64,000 nt of DNA from Cloacimonetes bacterium UBA6097. Its GTDB lineage: Bacteria; Cloacimonadota; Cloacimonadia; Cloacimonadales; Cloacimonadaceae. Position numbers and translations under genes: made by a program. Positions 50,603 to 59,314 of this stretch are shown one piece after another; position 1 is the first letter of the stretch, and every line of letters begins with the position of its first letter. The DNA lies in contig DIWV01000007.1 of assembly GCA_002435865.1 (NCBI GenBank), positions 515,452-579,451 on the forward strand, given 5' to 3'. The notes beneath the pieces are model-generated. The model was not told the DNA's origin. It did no database searches and worked only from the letters and a program-made list of their open reading frames with translations.

Positions 50603-53284
50603 GTGAACGTACATAACCTGGATAACATATTTAAGCCTAAGCGCATAGCTCTGATTGGTATCAGCGTAAATCCGCAGAGTGTAGGCGGCAGGATACTTAG
50701 CAATCTGGTTACAGGTGGTTTTACAGGAGTGGTTTATCCCGTTAATCCAACTTTAGAAGCTGTAATGGGCATCCAATGTTACCACAATATTCAATCCCTG
50801 CCCAACAAACCTGACCTGGCGATTATCTGTTCTGATCCGGAATCGGTACCCGAATATTTAAATCAGTGCGGAGAAGCCGGAATACTGGGCATTATAATAG
50901 TATCTGCCGGATTTAAAGAAACCGGAGAACAAGGCAAACAACTGGAAAACCAAATAGAGGCAATTCGAAATACGTACAAAGGCATGAGGATAATGGGACC
51001 CAATTGCCTGGGTTATATCTCACCGGCAAATAAACTCAATGTCAGCTTCGGAGACGGAATGCCGCGCAAAGGAAACATAGCTTTTGTGTCACAATCCGGA
51101 GCTCTATGTACATCCATACTTGACTGGGCTATTGAAGCAAAAATCGGATTTTCTTACTTAGTCTCTATCGGTAATACTATAGATGTAGATTTTGGGGATT
51201 TGATTGATTATCTGGGTGAGGATGAAGAAACTAAATGTATAATTTTATATATTGAATCGATCTCAGATGCACGCAAGTTCATGACTGCTGCACGTGCTTT
51301 TGCTCTCTCTAAGCCTATTATTGCCTATAAAGCAGGCAGATTTCCTGAGTCGGCAGAAGTTGCAGCCTCTCATACAGGTGCTATGGCTTCTGCAGATAAT
51401 GTCTTTGATGCAGCTTTTCAAAGAGCAGGAATAGTAAGAATATATGATATTGGCAAAATCTTTGATGTAGCAGAATTAATCGGTCGTAAAAAGATACCGG
51501 CAGGTCAGAAACTGGCGATTATTACCAATGCCGGCGGACCCGGTGTTATGGCAACGGATGCCCTGATAGCACAAAAAGGGCAGCTTGCAAAATTAAGTGA
51601 AAAAACAATGGAAGACCTTAACCTGAACCTGCCTGATTTCTGGTCACACGGTAATCCGGTGGATGTATTGGGGGATGCGCGCCCCAAACGCTATGCCAAA
51701 GCTGTTTCCATAGTTATAAGTGACCCGGGTGTTGATGCTGTCCTGGTTATTCTGACGCCACAAGCAATGACTAATCCCAGCGGTACTGCCAGAGAAATAA
51801 GCAAATTGGCTGAAACAACAACCAAACCAATTCTTGCTGCCTGGATTGGAGGCGGGAGTATGGTGGAAGGTATAAAGATTCTGTCGGAAAGCGGCATCCC
51901 TGCATACAGTACTCCTGAACAGGCAATCGGTGCTTTTATTACGTTAGTTGATTATGGCAGGAATTTGCAGGCTCTGTATGAAACTCCCAAAGATGTTCCG
52001 GTTGAATTCACCGTAGATAGAAAAGAATTCCGAAGTAAGTTTAATGATATTATTAAGCAGGGCAATTCAACTTTATCAGAAACAACTTCCAAATACCTTC
52101 TGGAATCATATGGAATCCCTACTTCTCTCCCGCAAATAGCCGAAACTGCTGAGCAGGCAGTCAGACTTGCCGATAAAATCGGATATCCTGTTGTACTTAA
52201 AATAATCTCGCAACAAATAACTCACAAAACAGATGTGGGTGGTGTTGCATTGAATTTAAAAAATGCAGCAGAAGTTGATGCAGCATTTAAAAAAATCATA
52301 CAAAATGCCAAGACTCACAGTCCCAATGCTGTATTGGAAGGTGTTTCTGTGCAGCCGATGATTGATACTGAAAACGGTGTGGAGCTAATCCTGGGAGTTA
52401 AACAGGATCCTGTGTTCGGTTCAGTTATAATGGTCGGAACAGGCGGTATTTATGCAGAACTGTTTCATGACAGTACTTTGGAATTGCCTCCCTTAAATGA
52501 AAAACTGGCAAGAAGAATGCTGTCAAAACTTAATATATATCCATTACTGAATGGATTCAGGGGAAAACCACCCGTTAATATGGATAAACTGGTTGAGGTT
52601 TTAATCAGAATGTCTTATCTGGCTGCAGATTACCCGGAAATAGTGGAACTTGATATCAATCCTTTATTAGTTACACCTGCCGGAGTTGTAGCATTAGACG
52701 GAAGAGTGGTCGTTAATCTTGAAGCAATAGAAAGAGAACCATATCAGCATCTGGCACTTAGACCTTATCCTGAGGAGTATGTTAAAAAAGTCAGGCTGGC
52801 TGATAATTCTGAGGTAACATTACGACCTATAAAACCTGAAGATGAACTGCTTTGGCTGGAAATGCTCGGAAGCTGTTCACGAGAAGCAATTTATCAGAGG
52901 TTCCGGTATTTCTTTTTCTGGAATTCTCATGAAGTAGCAATTCGCTATTGTTTTATAGACTATGACAGAGAGATTGCTATCGTTGCAGAAGCTGAAACAG
53001 AAGGTCAAAAAAAGTTGATTGGAGTCGGAAGAATAGTTGCAGATCCAGACCATGAAACAGTTGAATATGCAGTTTTAGTTCCTGAAGAATGGCAAAACAA
53101 AAAACTCGGAAGCCTTTTAACTGACTATTGTATGGATATTTCTGAGAAATGGAATTTGAAAAAGGTTGTAGCACAGACTACTACAGATAATCTTAGAATG
53201 ATCAGTGTATTTAAAAAACATGGATTTACTATAAATCCGGACCTTCACAGCGAGATGGTCGACGTAGAGAAATCACTTTCATGA
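50603..53284 (+). CDS. ADP-forming acyl-CoA synthetase fused to GNAT acetyltransferase
   Basis: 893 residues. Order: CoA-binding domain (about 10-130, PKRIALIGISVNPQSVGGRIL), succinyl-CoA-ligase-like domains (about 150-460) with the phosphohistidine motif AASHTGAMAS, ATP-grasp domain (about 490-700, VGYPVVLK-type IGYPVVLKIISQQITHKTDVGGV), and a C-terminal GNAT domain (about 725-893). This is the architecture of PatZ/Pka protein acetyltransferases and of ADP-forming acetyl-CoA synthetases with an acetyltransferase tail. The GNAT P-loop reads EWQNKKLGSLL, slightly off the RxxGxG consensus. With an intact His and ATP-grasp it may conserve energy from acyl-CoA, or act as a lysine acetyltransferase. 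GTG start behind GAGGTGAGGA. Confidence 0.92.
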   Translation: MNVHNLDNIFKPKRIALIGISVNPQSVGGRILSNLVTGGFTGVVYPVNPTLEAVMGIQCYHNIQSLPNKPDLAIICSDPESVPEYLNQCGEAGILGIIIVSAGFKETGEQGKQLENQIEAIRNTYKGMRIMGPNCLGYISPANKLNVSFGDGMPRKGNIAFVSQSGALCTSILDWAIEAKIGFSYLVSIGNTIDVDFGDLIDYLGEDEETKCIILYIESISDARKFMTAARAFALSKPIIAYKAGRFPESAEVAASHTGAMASADNVFDAAFQRAGIVRIYDIGKIFDVAELIGRKKIPAGQKLAIITNAGGPGVMATDALIAQKGQLAKLSEKTMEDLNLNLPDFWSHGNPVDVLGDARPKRYAKAVSIVISDPGVDAVLVILTPQAMTNPSGTAREISKLAETTTKPILAAWIGGGSMVEGIKILSESGIPAYSTPEQAIGAFITLVDYGRNLQALYETPKDVPVEFTVDRKEFRSKFNDIIKQGNSTLSETTSKYLLESYGIPTSLPQIAETAEQAVRLADKIGYPVVLKIISQQITHKTDVGGVALNLKNAAEVDAAFKKIIQNAKTHSPNAVLEGVSVQPMIDTENGVELILGVKQDPVFGSVIMVGTGGIYAELFHDSTLELPPLNEKLARRMLSKLNIYPLLNGFRGKPPVNMDKLVEVLIRMSYLAADYPEIVELDINPLLVTPAGVVALDGRVVVNLEAIEREPYQHLALRPYPEEYVKKVRLADNSEVTLRPIKPEDELLWLEMLGSCSREAIYQRFRYFFFWNSHEVAIRYCFIDYDREIAIVAEAETEGQKKLIGVGRIVADPDHETVEYAVLVPEEWQNKKLGSLLTDYCMDISEKWNLKKVVAQTTTDNLRMISVFKKHGFTINPDLHSEMVDVEKSLS

Positions 53285-53390
53285 AACAAAATACATTCAT
53301 GATTTTTCCCTTGCACAATTTTCTGATACCAATAATATGTCTATCTAATTAAAAAAAGACTTAATTAAAATAAACTCTTGGAGTTGTACT

Positions 53391-56300
53391 ATGAAAAAAG
53401 CACTTTTAATCGCATTATTGCTTGTAACAATTAGCCTGGCTTTTAGCTGGGATATTCTAAGGCAGGCACAGTTTCCGACCAATTTTTATACTTTGGATAG
53501 AGTAAATAGCACTTTTTGGACTGCGGGATATGTGGGTGGTTTCGCCAAATCGGTTGATAACGGCAACACCTGGACATTCCTGCCTAATCCGGCATATGAT
53601 ACCGTAACTCCCGCCTATAAAGATATCAATGATATTGATTTCTATGATGAAATGCATGGCGTTATGGCAAGCGCTGACGGTCTGGTGGCTGTTACAACGG
53701 ATGGAGGCATCACTTGGGCTGCTTCAATTTATACACCTACTATTTTCGGCACTGATGATGTTAATGCATGTGTATACTTGCCTGACGGAAAAATCTGGGT
53801 TGCAGGATGGGGCGGTAAGATTGCCTACTCTCCTGATAATGGTGCAACCTGGACACAACAAACCTCAGGTATTACAGACCAGATTTATTCCATAAGCGTC
53901 AATGCTGCCGGCGTAGGTTTTTGCGCTGTCAACAACGGAACTCCCGACCAGTCAAAAATCCTTGTCACATCGAACTATGGCAATAATTGGGGTATTCTAA
54001 ATCTGACCGTTACAGGCAATCCGCATCTCTATAAAGTCAGGCAATATGGCTCAACTGTTCTATTGGCAGGAAGTCTTGGCTATATCGGCGTTAGTTATGA
54101 TAACGGTGCCACTTGGACACATCATATCAATGCAGGTGGCACATCAACAAATATGCAGGATATAGTTTTAGACGGAACAAATGGTTATGCTGCCGGCTGG
54201 AATGGTGTCTTACTTAAGACAACAGATTCATGGACAAATTTTACTCCTGTAACAAACAACTTCGGGCTTTACTTCGAAGGTTTGGAAATACTGACAAATG
54301 GTAATATTATGGCTGCCGGCTGGAATGGAGCTATAGCACTTTCTGCAGATCAGGGAGTTACCTGGACTGATAAGGTTGCCAATGCTACAGATATTTACAG
54401 TGCTAAAGCTATTAATACCAACACATGGTATCTTGCCGGTGATAAGGGTAACATTATAAAAACCACAGATGCAGGACAGACTTTTAACAGACTTTACATT
54501 CCTGATAATTTTGATACTTATTATGCCTGTTACTTCAAGAATGCAAATGAAGGTTTTGTCACAGGAAAGACCACAGGTAAAATCTTCCGCACAATAAACG
54601 GCGGAACTGATTGGACTACCTTTACCGTTCCCGGTGTAACTACAACCCAGTCTTATTATGAATTCAGCTTTGTCAGTGACATGATTGGCTATGTGGTCGG
54701 TTCAACCAATATCAATGCCAAGACTATTGATGGCGGAGTAACCTGGACGCTTCTGAACGGAACAGGGCTGGGAACTTCTGTGCTTAACTGTGCTTATTTC
54801 AAGACTGAAAACATAGGTTTTGCCGGTGCAAATGCCGGGCAACTATACATTACTCAAAATGGCGGACTTGCCTGGACTCCCATTGTTGTTGGAAACACTA
54901 CTGCCAAGATAATGGACATCTGGTTTAACAATGAAAATCAGGGAGTTTTGGTTAACTCTGCGGGAGAAATCTTTTATACTTCAACCGGTGGTTTAACAGC
55001 GGGAAGTTGGACAGCAGCCACAGAAAGCTGTCTTGATGATATGAACGGAGTATGGTGTGATGAATTTGATGTATTCTGGGCTTCAGGATACAGCTCTGAC
55101 AATACAAGTACGAATATGGGCAACTCCTGGTCTCTGATTAAATCTGTTGATAACGGTGCAACCTGGACACAGGAAGTCTTCTTACCCTTAACTTTCAATT
55201 CCACAAGATTTACAGGGATAACAGGCGCTGCAGGAAAACTTGTTGCTTATGGGAAAAATAATGTAATAGTTGCACAGGTTAATACCGGTGTAACTCCTCC
55301 TACTTATGCCACAGACCTGTTTATCTCTGAATATGTGGAAGGTTCTTCCTACCAGAAAGCTCTTGAAATATTCAACGGTACCGGTGCTCCGGTAGACCTT
55401 GCTAATTATTCTCTAAAGAAACAAACAAACGGTGCAGGTGCATTTGGAAGTGAATTAGTTCTTAGCGGAACCTTGGCTAATAACGATGTTTATGTAATAG
55501 TCAACAGTTCAACAGGTGGAACAAACCTTGCGGGACAACCGTATGTAGATTTGGCTACTCTCAGCCAGGTTGTCAACTTCAATGGTAATGATGCTGTCGC
55601 TCTATATCACAATGGCGTACAGACTGATGTGGTTGGAATTATTGACCAGGTTGATAACTGGGGAATAGACATTACATTGGTTCGAAACAGTAATATTTTA
55701 AGCCCGACTACCACTTTTAATTTTGCAGACTGGACTCAGTATCCGATAAATACATTTACCGACCTTGGAACTCATACATTCACACCAAGCGGAGATCCAG
55801 TAGCAGTAGCGCCTACATTTAATCCTCCTGCAGGCTTGTACTCTTCACCAATTTCCGTAACTCTTTCCAGCACAACACCTGGAGCAATAATTTATTATAC
55901 TACAAACGGAGATATACCAACCACATCTTCAACTGTTTACACAGCACCAATCCCTGTTTCATCTATGACCACAATCAAAGCTATGGCTGCTGCAAATGGT
56001 TATCTCAACAGCTCTGTTGCAACTGCTTTATACACATTTCCTGTCACAGTTACCAACATTGCAGCCCTCAGAGCTTTGCCTGCTGATAACATGACTATTT
56101 ATACTCTTAGCGGAGAGGTAATTGTTACATTTATCCAATCTTACCGTAATCAAAAGTGGTTGCAGGATAACACTGCCGGCATTATGATTGACGATTTTAC
56201 CGGTACAGTGACAACCATTTACAACGTTGGAGACGGCATCACAGGTCTTTCCGGTAAAATGACTGAATACGGCGGAATGCTGGAATTCGTGCCAAGCGTA

Positions 56301-58070
56301 AATCCCGGACCTGCATCTTCAACCGGAAATATTATTACTCCTGAAGTAATTACTCTCAGCCAGCTTTCAGCAAACTTTGAAGCGTATGAATCAGAAGTCG
56401 TTATGGTTATGGGATGTTCTTTTGTTAATCCCACAGGCAATTTCGAGAATGGCACTGTCTATCCAGTTAATGATGGAACTGATTATAATATCAGGACAAG
56501 CTTTTATGATGTGGATTATATCGGACAGCCTGTTCCCACTATTCCAATGAACATTGCAGGCATTGCTAATTCAAGGAATGATGGTAATTACCTGACACCC
56601 AGAAATGCTGCAGACATACAAACTCCTGCCGGCAATGTTGCTGCACCCACTTTCAGTCCAATCGGCGGAACTTACTACGAAGCTATTGATTTATCCATCT
56701 CAACCACCACAACAGGAGCATCAATATATTATACAACCAACGGAACAATACCAAACATGTCTTCCACCCTATACACAGGTATGTTTGATGTAAACTCAAC
56801 CCAGACAGTTAAAGCAATAGCCTATTTAGGTGCAGATTCATCTGCAGTATCCTCAGCTACTTATACCTTCCCTGTTGAAGTAAACAACCTGGCAGCGCTA
56901 CGTCAACAGACAACAGGATCAACCATCTACAAAGTTGTAGGCGAAATCATCCTCACTTTCCAGCAGGCTTACCGTCACCAGAAGTGGCTGCAAGACAGCT
57001 CTGCAGGAATCCTGATTGATGACTTTAATGGCATTATTACAAATGTATATAATGTTGGAGACGGTATTGCAGGTGTTTGCGGTACTTTGAATGAATATGG
57101 CGGTATGATTCAGTTTGTTCCCACTATTAATCCTCCGATACCAGGTTCCATGGGTAATGTTATTATTCCTGAGACTGTAACTATTTCAGAATTTAATGCA
57201 AACTTCGAGGATTATGAATCTGAATTGATTCAGGTCTTCCCTGTAACCTTTGATACAGCAGACTCAATCTTTGCCAATGGTACTGTCTATCCATTATCAT
57301 TCCTGACACAAACCATGAACTTCCGCACTTCATTCTATGATGTGGATTATATAGGGACGACCATTCCTACAGGGTATATTACAGTCATAGGAATACCTAA
57401 CTCCAGAACAGACGGCAACTATATAACCAGCCGTTCTTTGGCTGACTTAGTTCCTGGGATAATCGAAGCACCATATGGATTGAATTTCACGATACAAAAT
57501 GGTAATGATGTTTTACTTTCATGGGCACCAGGTGATATAGTATTACCTGACAGGACAGAAAGAAACTGGGAAAACCTTACAGCATTAAAGGTCTACCGTA
57601 ATGATATAGTAATTGCAACAATCACTGATTTCATCCTGTATGAACCTGCATATTATATGGATTCAGATTTACCTAATGGTGACTATGATTATTATGTTAC
57701 CAATGTATATTTCAACCAGTATGAGTCTGCTCCATCCAATACTGTATCAGTCAATATCACTGCTAATGATGATCATGTTATCATTCCTGCAGAAAAAACT
57801 GCTCTTACAGGTAATTATCCGAATCCCTTTAATCCCGAAACGACTATTGGATACAGCATTAAGAATCCTTCTAAAGTAAACATCACTATCTATAATCTTA
57901 AAGGTGAAAAAGTCCGTACACTTGTCAATGAAAGCAAGGGCAATGGAATGTATAATGTTAAGTGGAACGGTAAAGATGATAACGGCAGAGCAGTCACCAG
58001 CGGTGTTTATCTCTATCGAATGCAGGCAGGAAACTTCGTTTCCACCAAACGTATGATGTTAATGAAATAA
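53391..58070 (+). CDS. Large multidomain secreted protein with C-terminal sorting domain
   Basis: 1559 residues. Signal peptide (1-19, MKKALLIALLLVTISLAFS). Residues about 25-635 are YCF48/BNR-like beta-propeller repeats (recurring 'SxDxGxTWT' such as SVDNGNTWTF, SPDNGATWTQ). About 639-800 is a lamin-tail-like domain (LFISEYVEGSSYQKALEIFNG). Two copies of a pair follow: a chitobiase C-terminal-like domain (802-885; 1080-1161) and an OB-like domain (886-1080; 1163-1353). An Fn3-like domain (about 1360-1456) precedes the sorting domain (1470-1559) GNYPNPFNPETTIGYS...GVYLYRMQAG. It is a candidate surface-displayed or shed protein. No catalytic residues recognised. Confidence 0.88.
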   Translation: MKKALLIALLLVTISLAFSWDILRQAQFPTNFYTLDRVNSTFWTAGYVGGFAKSVDNGNTWTFLPNPAYDTVTPAYKDINDIDFYDEMHGVMASADGLVAVTTDGGITWAASIYTPTIFGTDDVNACVYLPDGKIWVAGWGGKIAYSPDNGATWTQQTSGITDQIYSISVNAAGVGFCAVNNGTPDQSKILVTSNYGNNWGILNLTVTGNPHLYKVRQYGSTVLLAGSLGYIGVSYDNGATWTHHINAGGTSTNMQDIVLDGTNGYAAGWNGVLLKTTDSWTNFTPVTNNFGLYFEGLEILTNGNIMAAGWNGAIALSADQGVTWTDKVANATDIYSAKAINTNTWYLAGDKGNIIKTTDAGQTFNRLYIPDNFDTYYACYFKNANEGFVTGKTTGKIFRTINGGTDWTTFTVPGVTTTQSYYEFSFVSDMIGYVVGSTNINAKTIDGGVTWTLLNGTGLGTSVLNCAYFKTENIGFAGANAGQLYITQNGGLAWTPIVVGNTTAKIMDIWFNNENQGVLVNSAGEIFYTSTGGLTAGSWTAATESCLDDMNGVWCDEFDVFWASGYSSDNTSTNMGNSWSLIKSVDNGATWTQEVFLPLTFNSTRFTGITGAAGKLVAYGKNNVIVAQVNTGVTPPTYATDLFISEYVEGSSYQKALEIFNGTGAPVDLANYSLKKQTNGAGAFGSELVLSGTLANNDVYVIVNSSTGGTNLAGQPYVDLATLSQVVNFNGNDAVALYHNGVQTDVVGIIDQVDNWGIDITLVRNSNILSPTTTFNFADWTQYPINTFTDLGTHTFTPSGDPVAVAPTFNPPAGLYSSPISVTLSSTTPGAIIYYTTNGDIPTTSSTVYTAPIPVSSMTTIKAMAAANGYLNSSVATALYTFPVTVTNIAALRALPADNMTIYTLSGEVIVTFIQSYRNQKWLQDNTAGIMIDDFTGTVTTIYNVGDGITGLSGKMTEYGGMLEFVPSVNPGPASSTGNIITPEVITLSQLSANFEAYESEVVMVMGCSFVNPTGNFENGTVYPVNDGTDYNIRTSFYDVDYIGQPVPTIPMNIAGIANSRNDGNYLTPRNAADIQTPAGNVAAPTFSPIGGTYYEAIDLSISTTTTGASIYYTTNGTIPNMSSTLYTGMFDVNSTQTVKAIAYLGADSSAVSSATYTFPVEVNNLAALRQQTTGSTIYKVVGEIILTFQQAYRHQKWLQDSSAGILIDDFNGIITNVYNVGDGIAGVCGTLNEYGGMIQFVPTINPPIPGSMGNVIIPETVTISEFNANFEDYESELIQVFPVTFDTADSIFANGTVYPLSFLTQTMNFRTSFYDVDYIGTTIPTGYITVIGIPNSRTDGNYITSRSLADLVPGIIEAPYGLNFTIQNGNDVLLSWAPGDIVLPDRTERNWENLTALKVYRNDIVIATITDFILYEPAYYMDSDLPNGDYDYYVTNVYFNQYESAPSNTVSVNITANDDHVIIPAEKTALTGNYPNPFNPETTIGYSIKNPSKVNITIYNLKGEKVRTLVNESKGNGMYNVKWNGKDDNGRAVTSGVYLYRMQAGNFVSTKRMMLMK

Positions 58071-58103
58071 CCATACAGGCGAAAGCCGGTATCCAGTTAA
58101 TAG

Positions 58104-58135
58104 AAAAGGTGAGTCTACCAAGGCTCACCTTTTTC
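58104..58135 (+). terminator. Terminator of the large secreted-protein gene
   Basis: Perfect 10-bp stem AAAAGGTGAG/CTCACCTTTT with a 10-nt loop and trailing T residues, 34 nt after the stop codon. Confidence 0.92.
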
Positions 58136-58189
58136 TAATTTCTCATCAGTTTTTTACAAATTCTGCTGAATTTACTTACTGATTATGAA

Positions 58190-58636
58190 TCAGGGTTTAG
58201 TCTGCTCACTCTCAGCGTTGCTTATCATCCAGTTGACCCCGAATTTATCTGTGAGCGAACCAAAGTATGCACCCCAAAAAGTATGCTCCATTGGCATGTT
58301 TACTTTACCACCATCTGCCAGAGCTGCGAAAATGCGGTCCGATTCAGCCCGGTTTTCCGTGTCTACGTACAAAGAAATGTTATTTCCAAAGGTCGCGGGA
58401 GGGGCAAAGCCAACTCCGGCGTCACTGCCCATCAGGACAGTATTTTTGTCGATAGCGAGGGTGACATGTAGTATCTTATTTTGCTGCTCAGGTGTGAGAG
58501 GAGGCATACCTTCCATAGGAGGCATGTCGTTATTAGTATAGATGTAAAGGAAATCACCGCCGAAGACTGATTTGTAAAACTCAAAAGCTTCGCGGCAATT
58601 GCCGTTGAAATCGAGATATGCATTGATTTTAGCCAT
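58190..58636 (-). CDS. PhnB-like VOC-fold protein
   Basis: 148 residues of the glyoxalase/dioxygenase (VOC) superfamily, 3-demethylubiquinone methyltransferase-like/PhnB subgroup: INAYLDFNGNCREAFEFYKSVFGG, LMGSDA, NNISLYVDTENRAESDRIFAAL and HTFWGAYFGSLTDKFGVNWMI. The substrate is not known for this subgroup. I take the ATG at 58636 behind AAGGAG; an upstream ATG at 58657 would swallow the ribosome-binding site. Confidence 0.88.
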   Translation of the reverse strand: MAKINAYLDFNGNCREAFEFYKSVFGGDFLYIYTNNDMPPMEGMPPLTPEQQNKILHVTLAIDKNTVLMGSDAGVGFAPPATFGNNISLYVDTENRAESDRIFAALADGGKVNMPMEHTFWGAYFGSLTDKFGVNWMISNAESEQTKP

Positions 58637-58750
58637 TTTTTTTCTCCTTATTTTCATTCAATGCAAAAATAATAATCCAAAATCTAAGCGATGCAAACAT
58701 TGTATTTTAATCAATTATTTTTCCCGGGACAATTCTTCTCTAACCGCCAA

Positions 58751-58838
58751 AGTATATTTGCAGCATACTTGTAGTAGGTTTGCTGTATACTTGTTGTATT
58801 CTTTAATACAGAAGATATCCTGTAGATATATATCAGAT
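58751..58838. repeat. 11-bp phased array VI
   Basis: Eight consecutive 11-nt blocks: AGTATATTTGC, AGCATACTTGT, AGTAGGTTTGC, TGTATACTTGT, TGTATTCTTTA, ATACAGAAGAT, ATCCTGTAGAT, ATATATCAGAT. Units alternate in sequence and the last three are inverted (ATACAGAAG versus CTTTTGTAT-like). It is more degenerate than the others. It lies between the VOC gene (minus) and tRNA-Ala (plus), ending 93 nt before the tRNA. Confidence 0.75.
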
Positions 58839-58930
58839 TTGCTTCAGTTTCATTGTGGTGAAAGGGGAAGAAGCAGGCAGAAATTCAGATTGACAAAAGA
58901 GCAGTCTCACCGCTGGTTGAAATCGGGAGT

Positions 58931-59006
58931 GGGGCTATAGCTCAGATGGGAGAGCGGATGGTTCGCAATCATCAGGTCAGGGGTTCGATCCCCCTTAGCT
59001 CCACCA
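58931..59006 (+). tRNA. tRNA-Ala (CGC)
   Basis: Anticodon arm GATGG-TTCGCAA-TCATC gives CGC. The acceptor has the alanine identity pair G3-U70, the D-arm AGCTCAGATGGGAGAGC and T-arm GGTTCGATCCC are intact, and the 3' CCA is encoded. Confidence 0.96.
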
Positions 59007-59055
59007 GATTAATTATATGTTAAAAAATCTTCAATCAACATCGTAGATGTGATAT

Positions 59056-59240
59056 AGCATAGCCTGGGGTGTAAACCCCGTGCACCAATGTTAATACCGT
59101 ATATAAAATAATCCTCACCCACCCCTGAGGGCGGTTTAAACCGTCCTCAGGGGTGGGTGAGGTAAAAAAAGATAATTAATTAATCTATGCTGACCCGGGG
59201 TTTACACCCCGGGCTATGGTCTACCGCTCCTTCGGAGCTG
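59056..59240. mobile_element. Family B composite palindromic element
   Basis: About 185 bp. The left end CATAGCCTGGGGTGTAAACC and the right end GGTTTACACCCCGGGCTATG are inverted copies. The centre (59113-59162) is a loop-free palindrome: 18-bp perfect arms CCTCACCCACCCCTGAGG and an inner GCGGTTTAAACCGT. A further GCTCC-TTC-GGAGC hairpin follows the right end. It fills the tRNA-Ala/valS gap (59007-59314) together with the valS terminator. It resembles REP-type elements. Confidence 0.78.
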
Positions 59241-59257
59241 ATATGGATTGTCTAAAT

Positions 59258-59286
59258 ATAAAAAAGGAGGGTAATCATTACCCTCC
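59258..59286 (-). terminator. Terminator of valS
   Basis: On the minus strand GGAGGGTAA/TTACCCTCC form a perfect 9-bp stem with a 3-nt loop, followed by TTTTTT. Confidence 0.92.
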
Positions 59287-59314
59287 TATTACTATCGGAA
59301 TGTGATGTTTTGAT

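Noticed and set aside
53281..53355. 23-codon ORF overlapping the stop of the acyl-CoA synthetase gene
   Set aside because: No well-spaced ribosome-binding site and no protein-like pattern; most likely chance.
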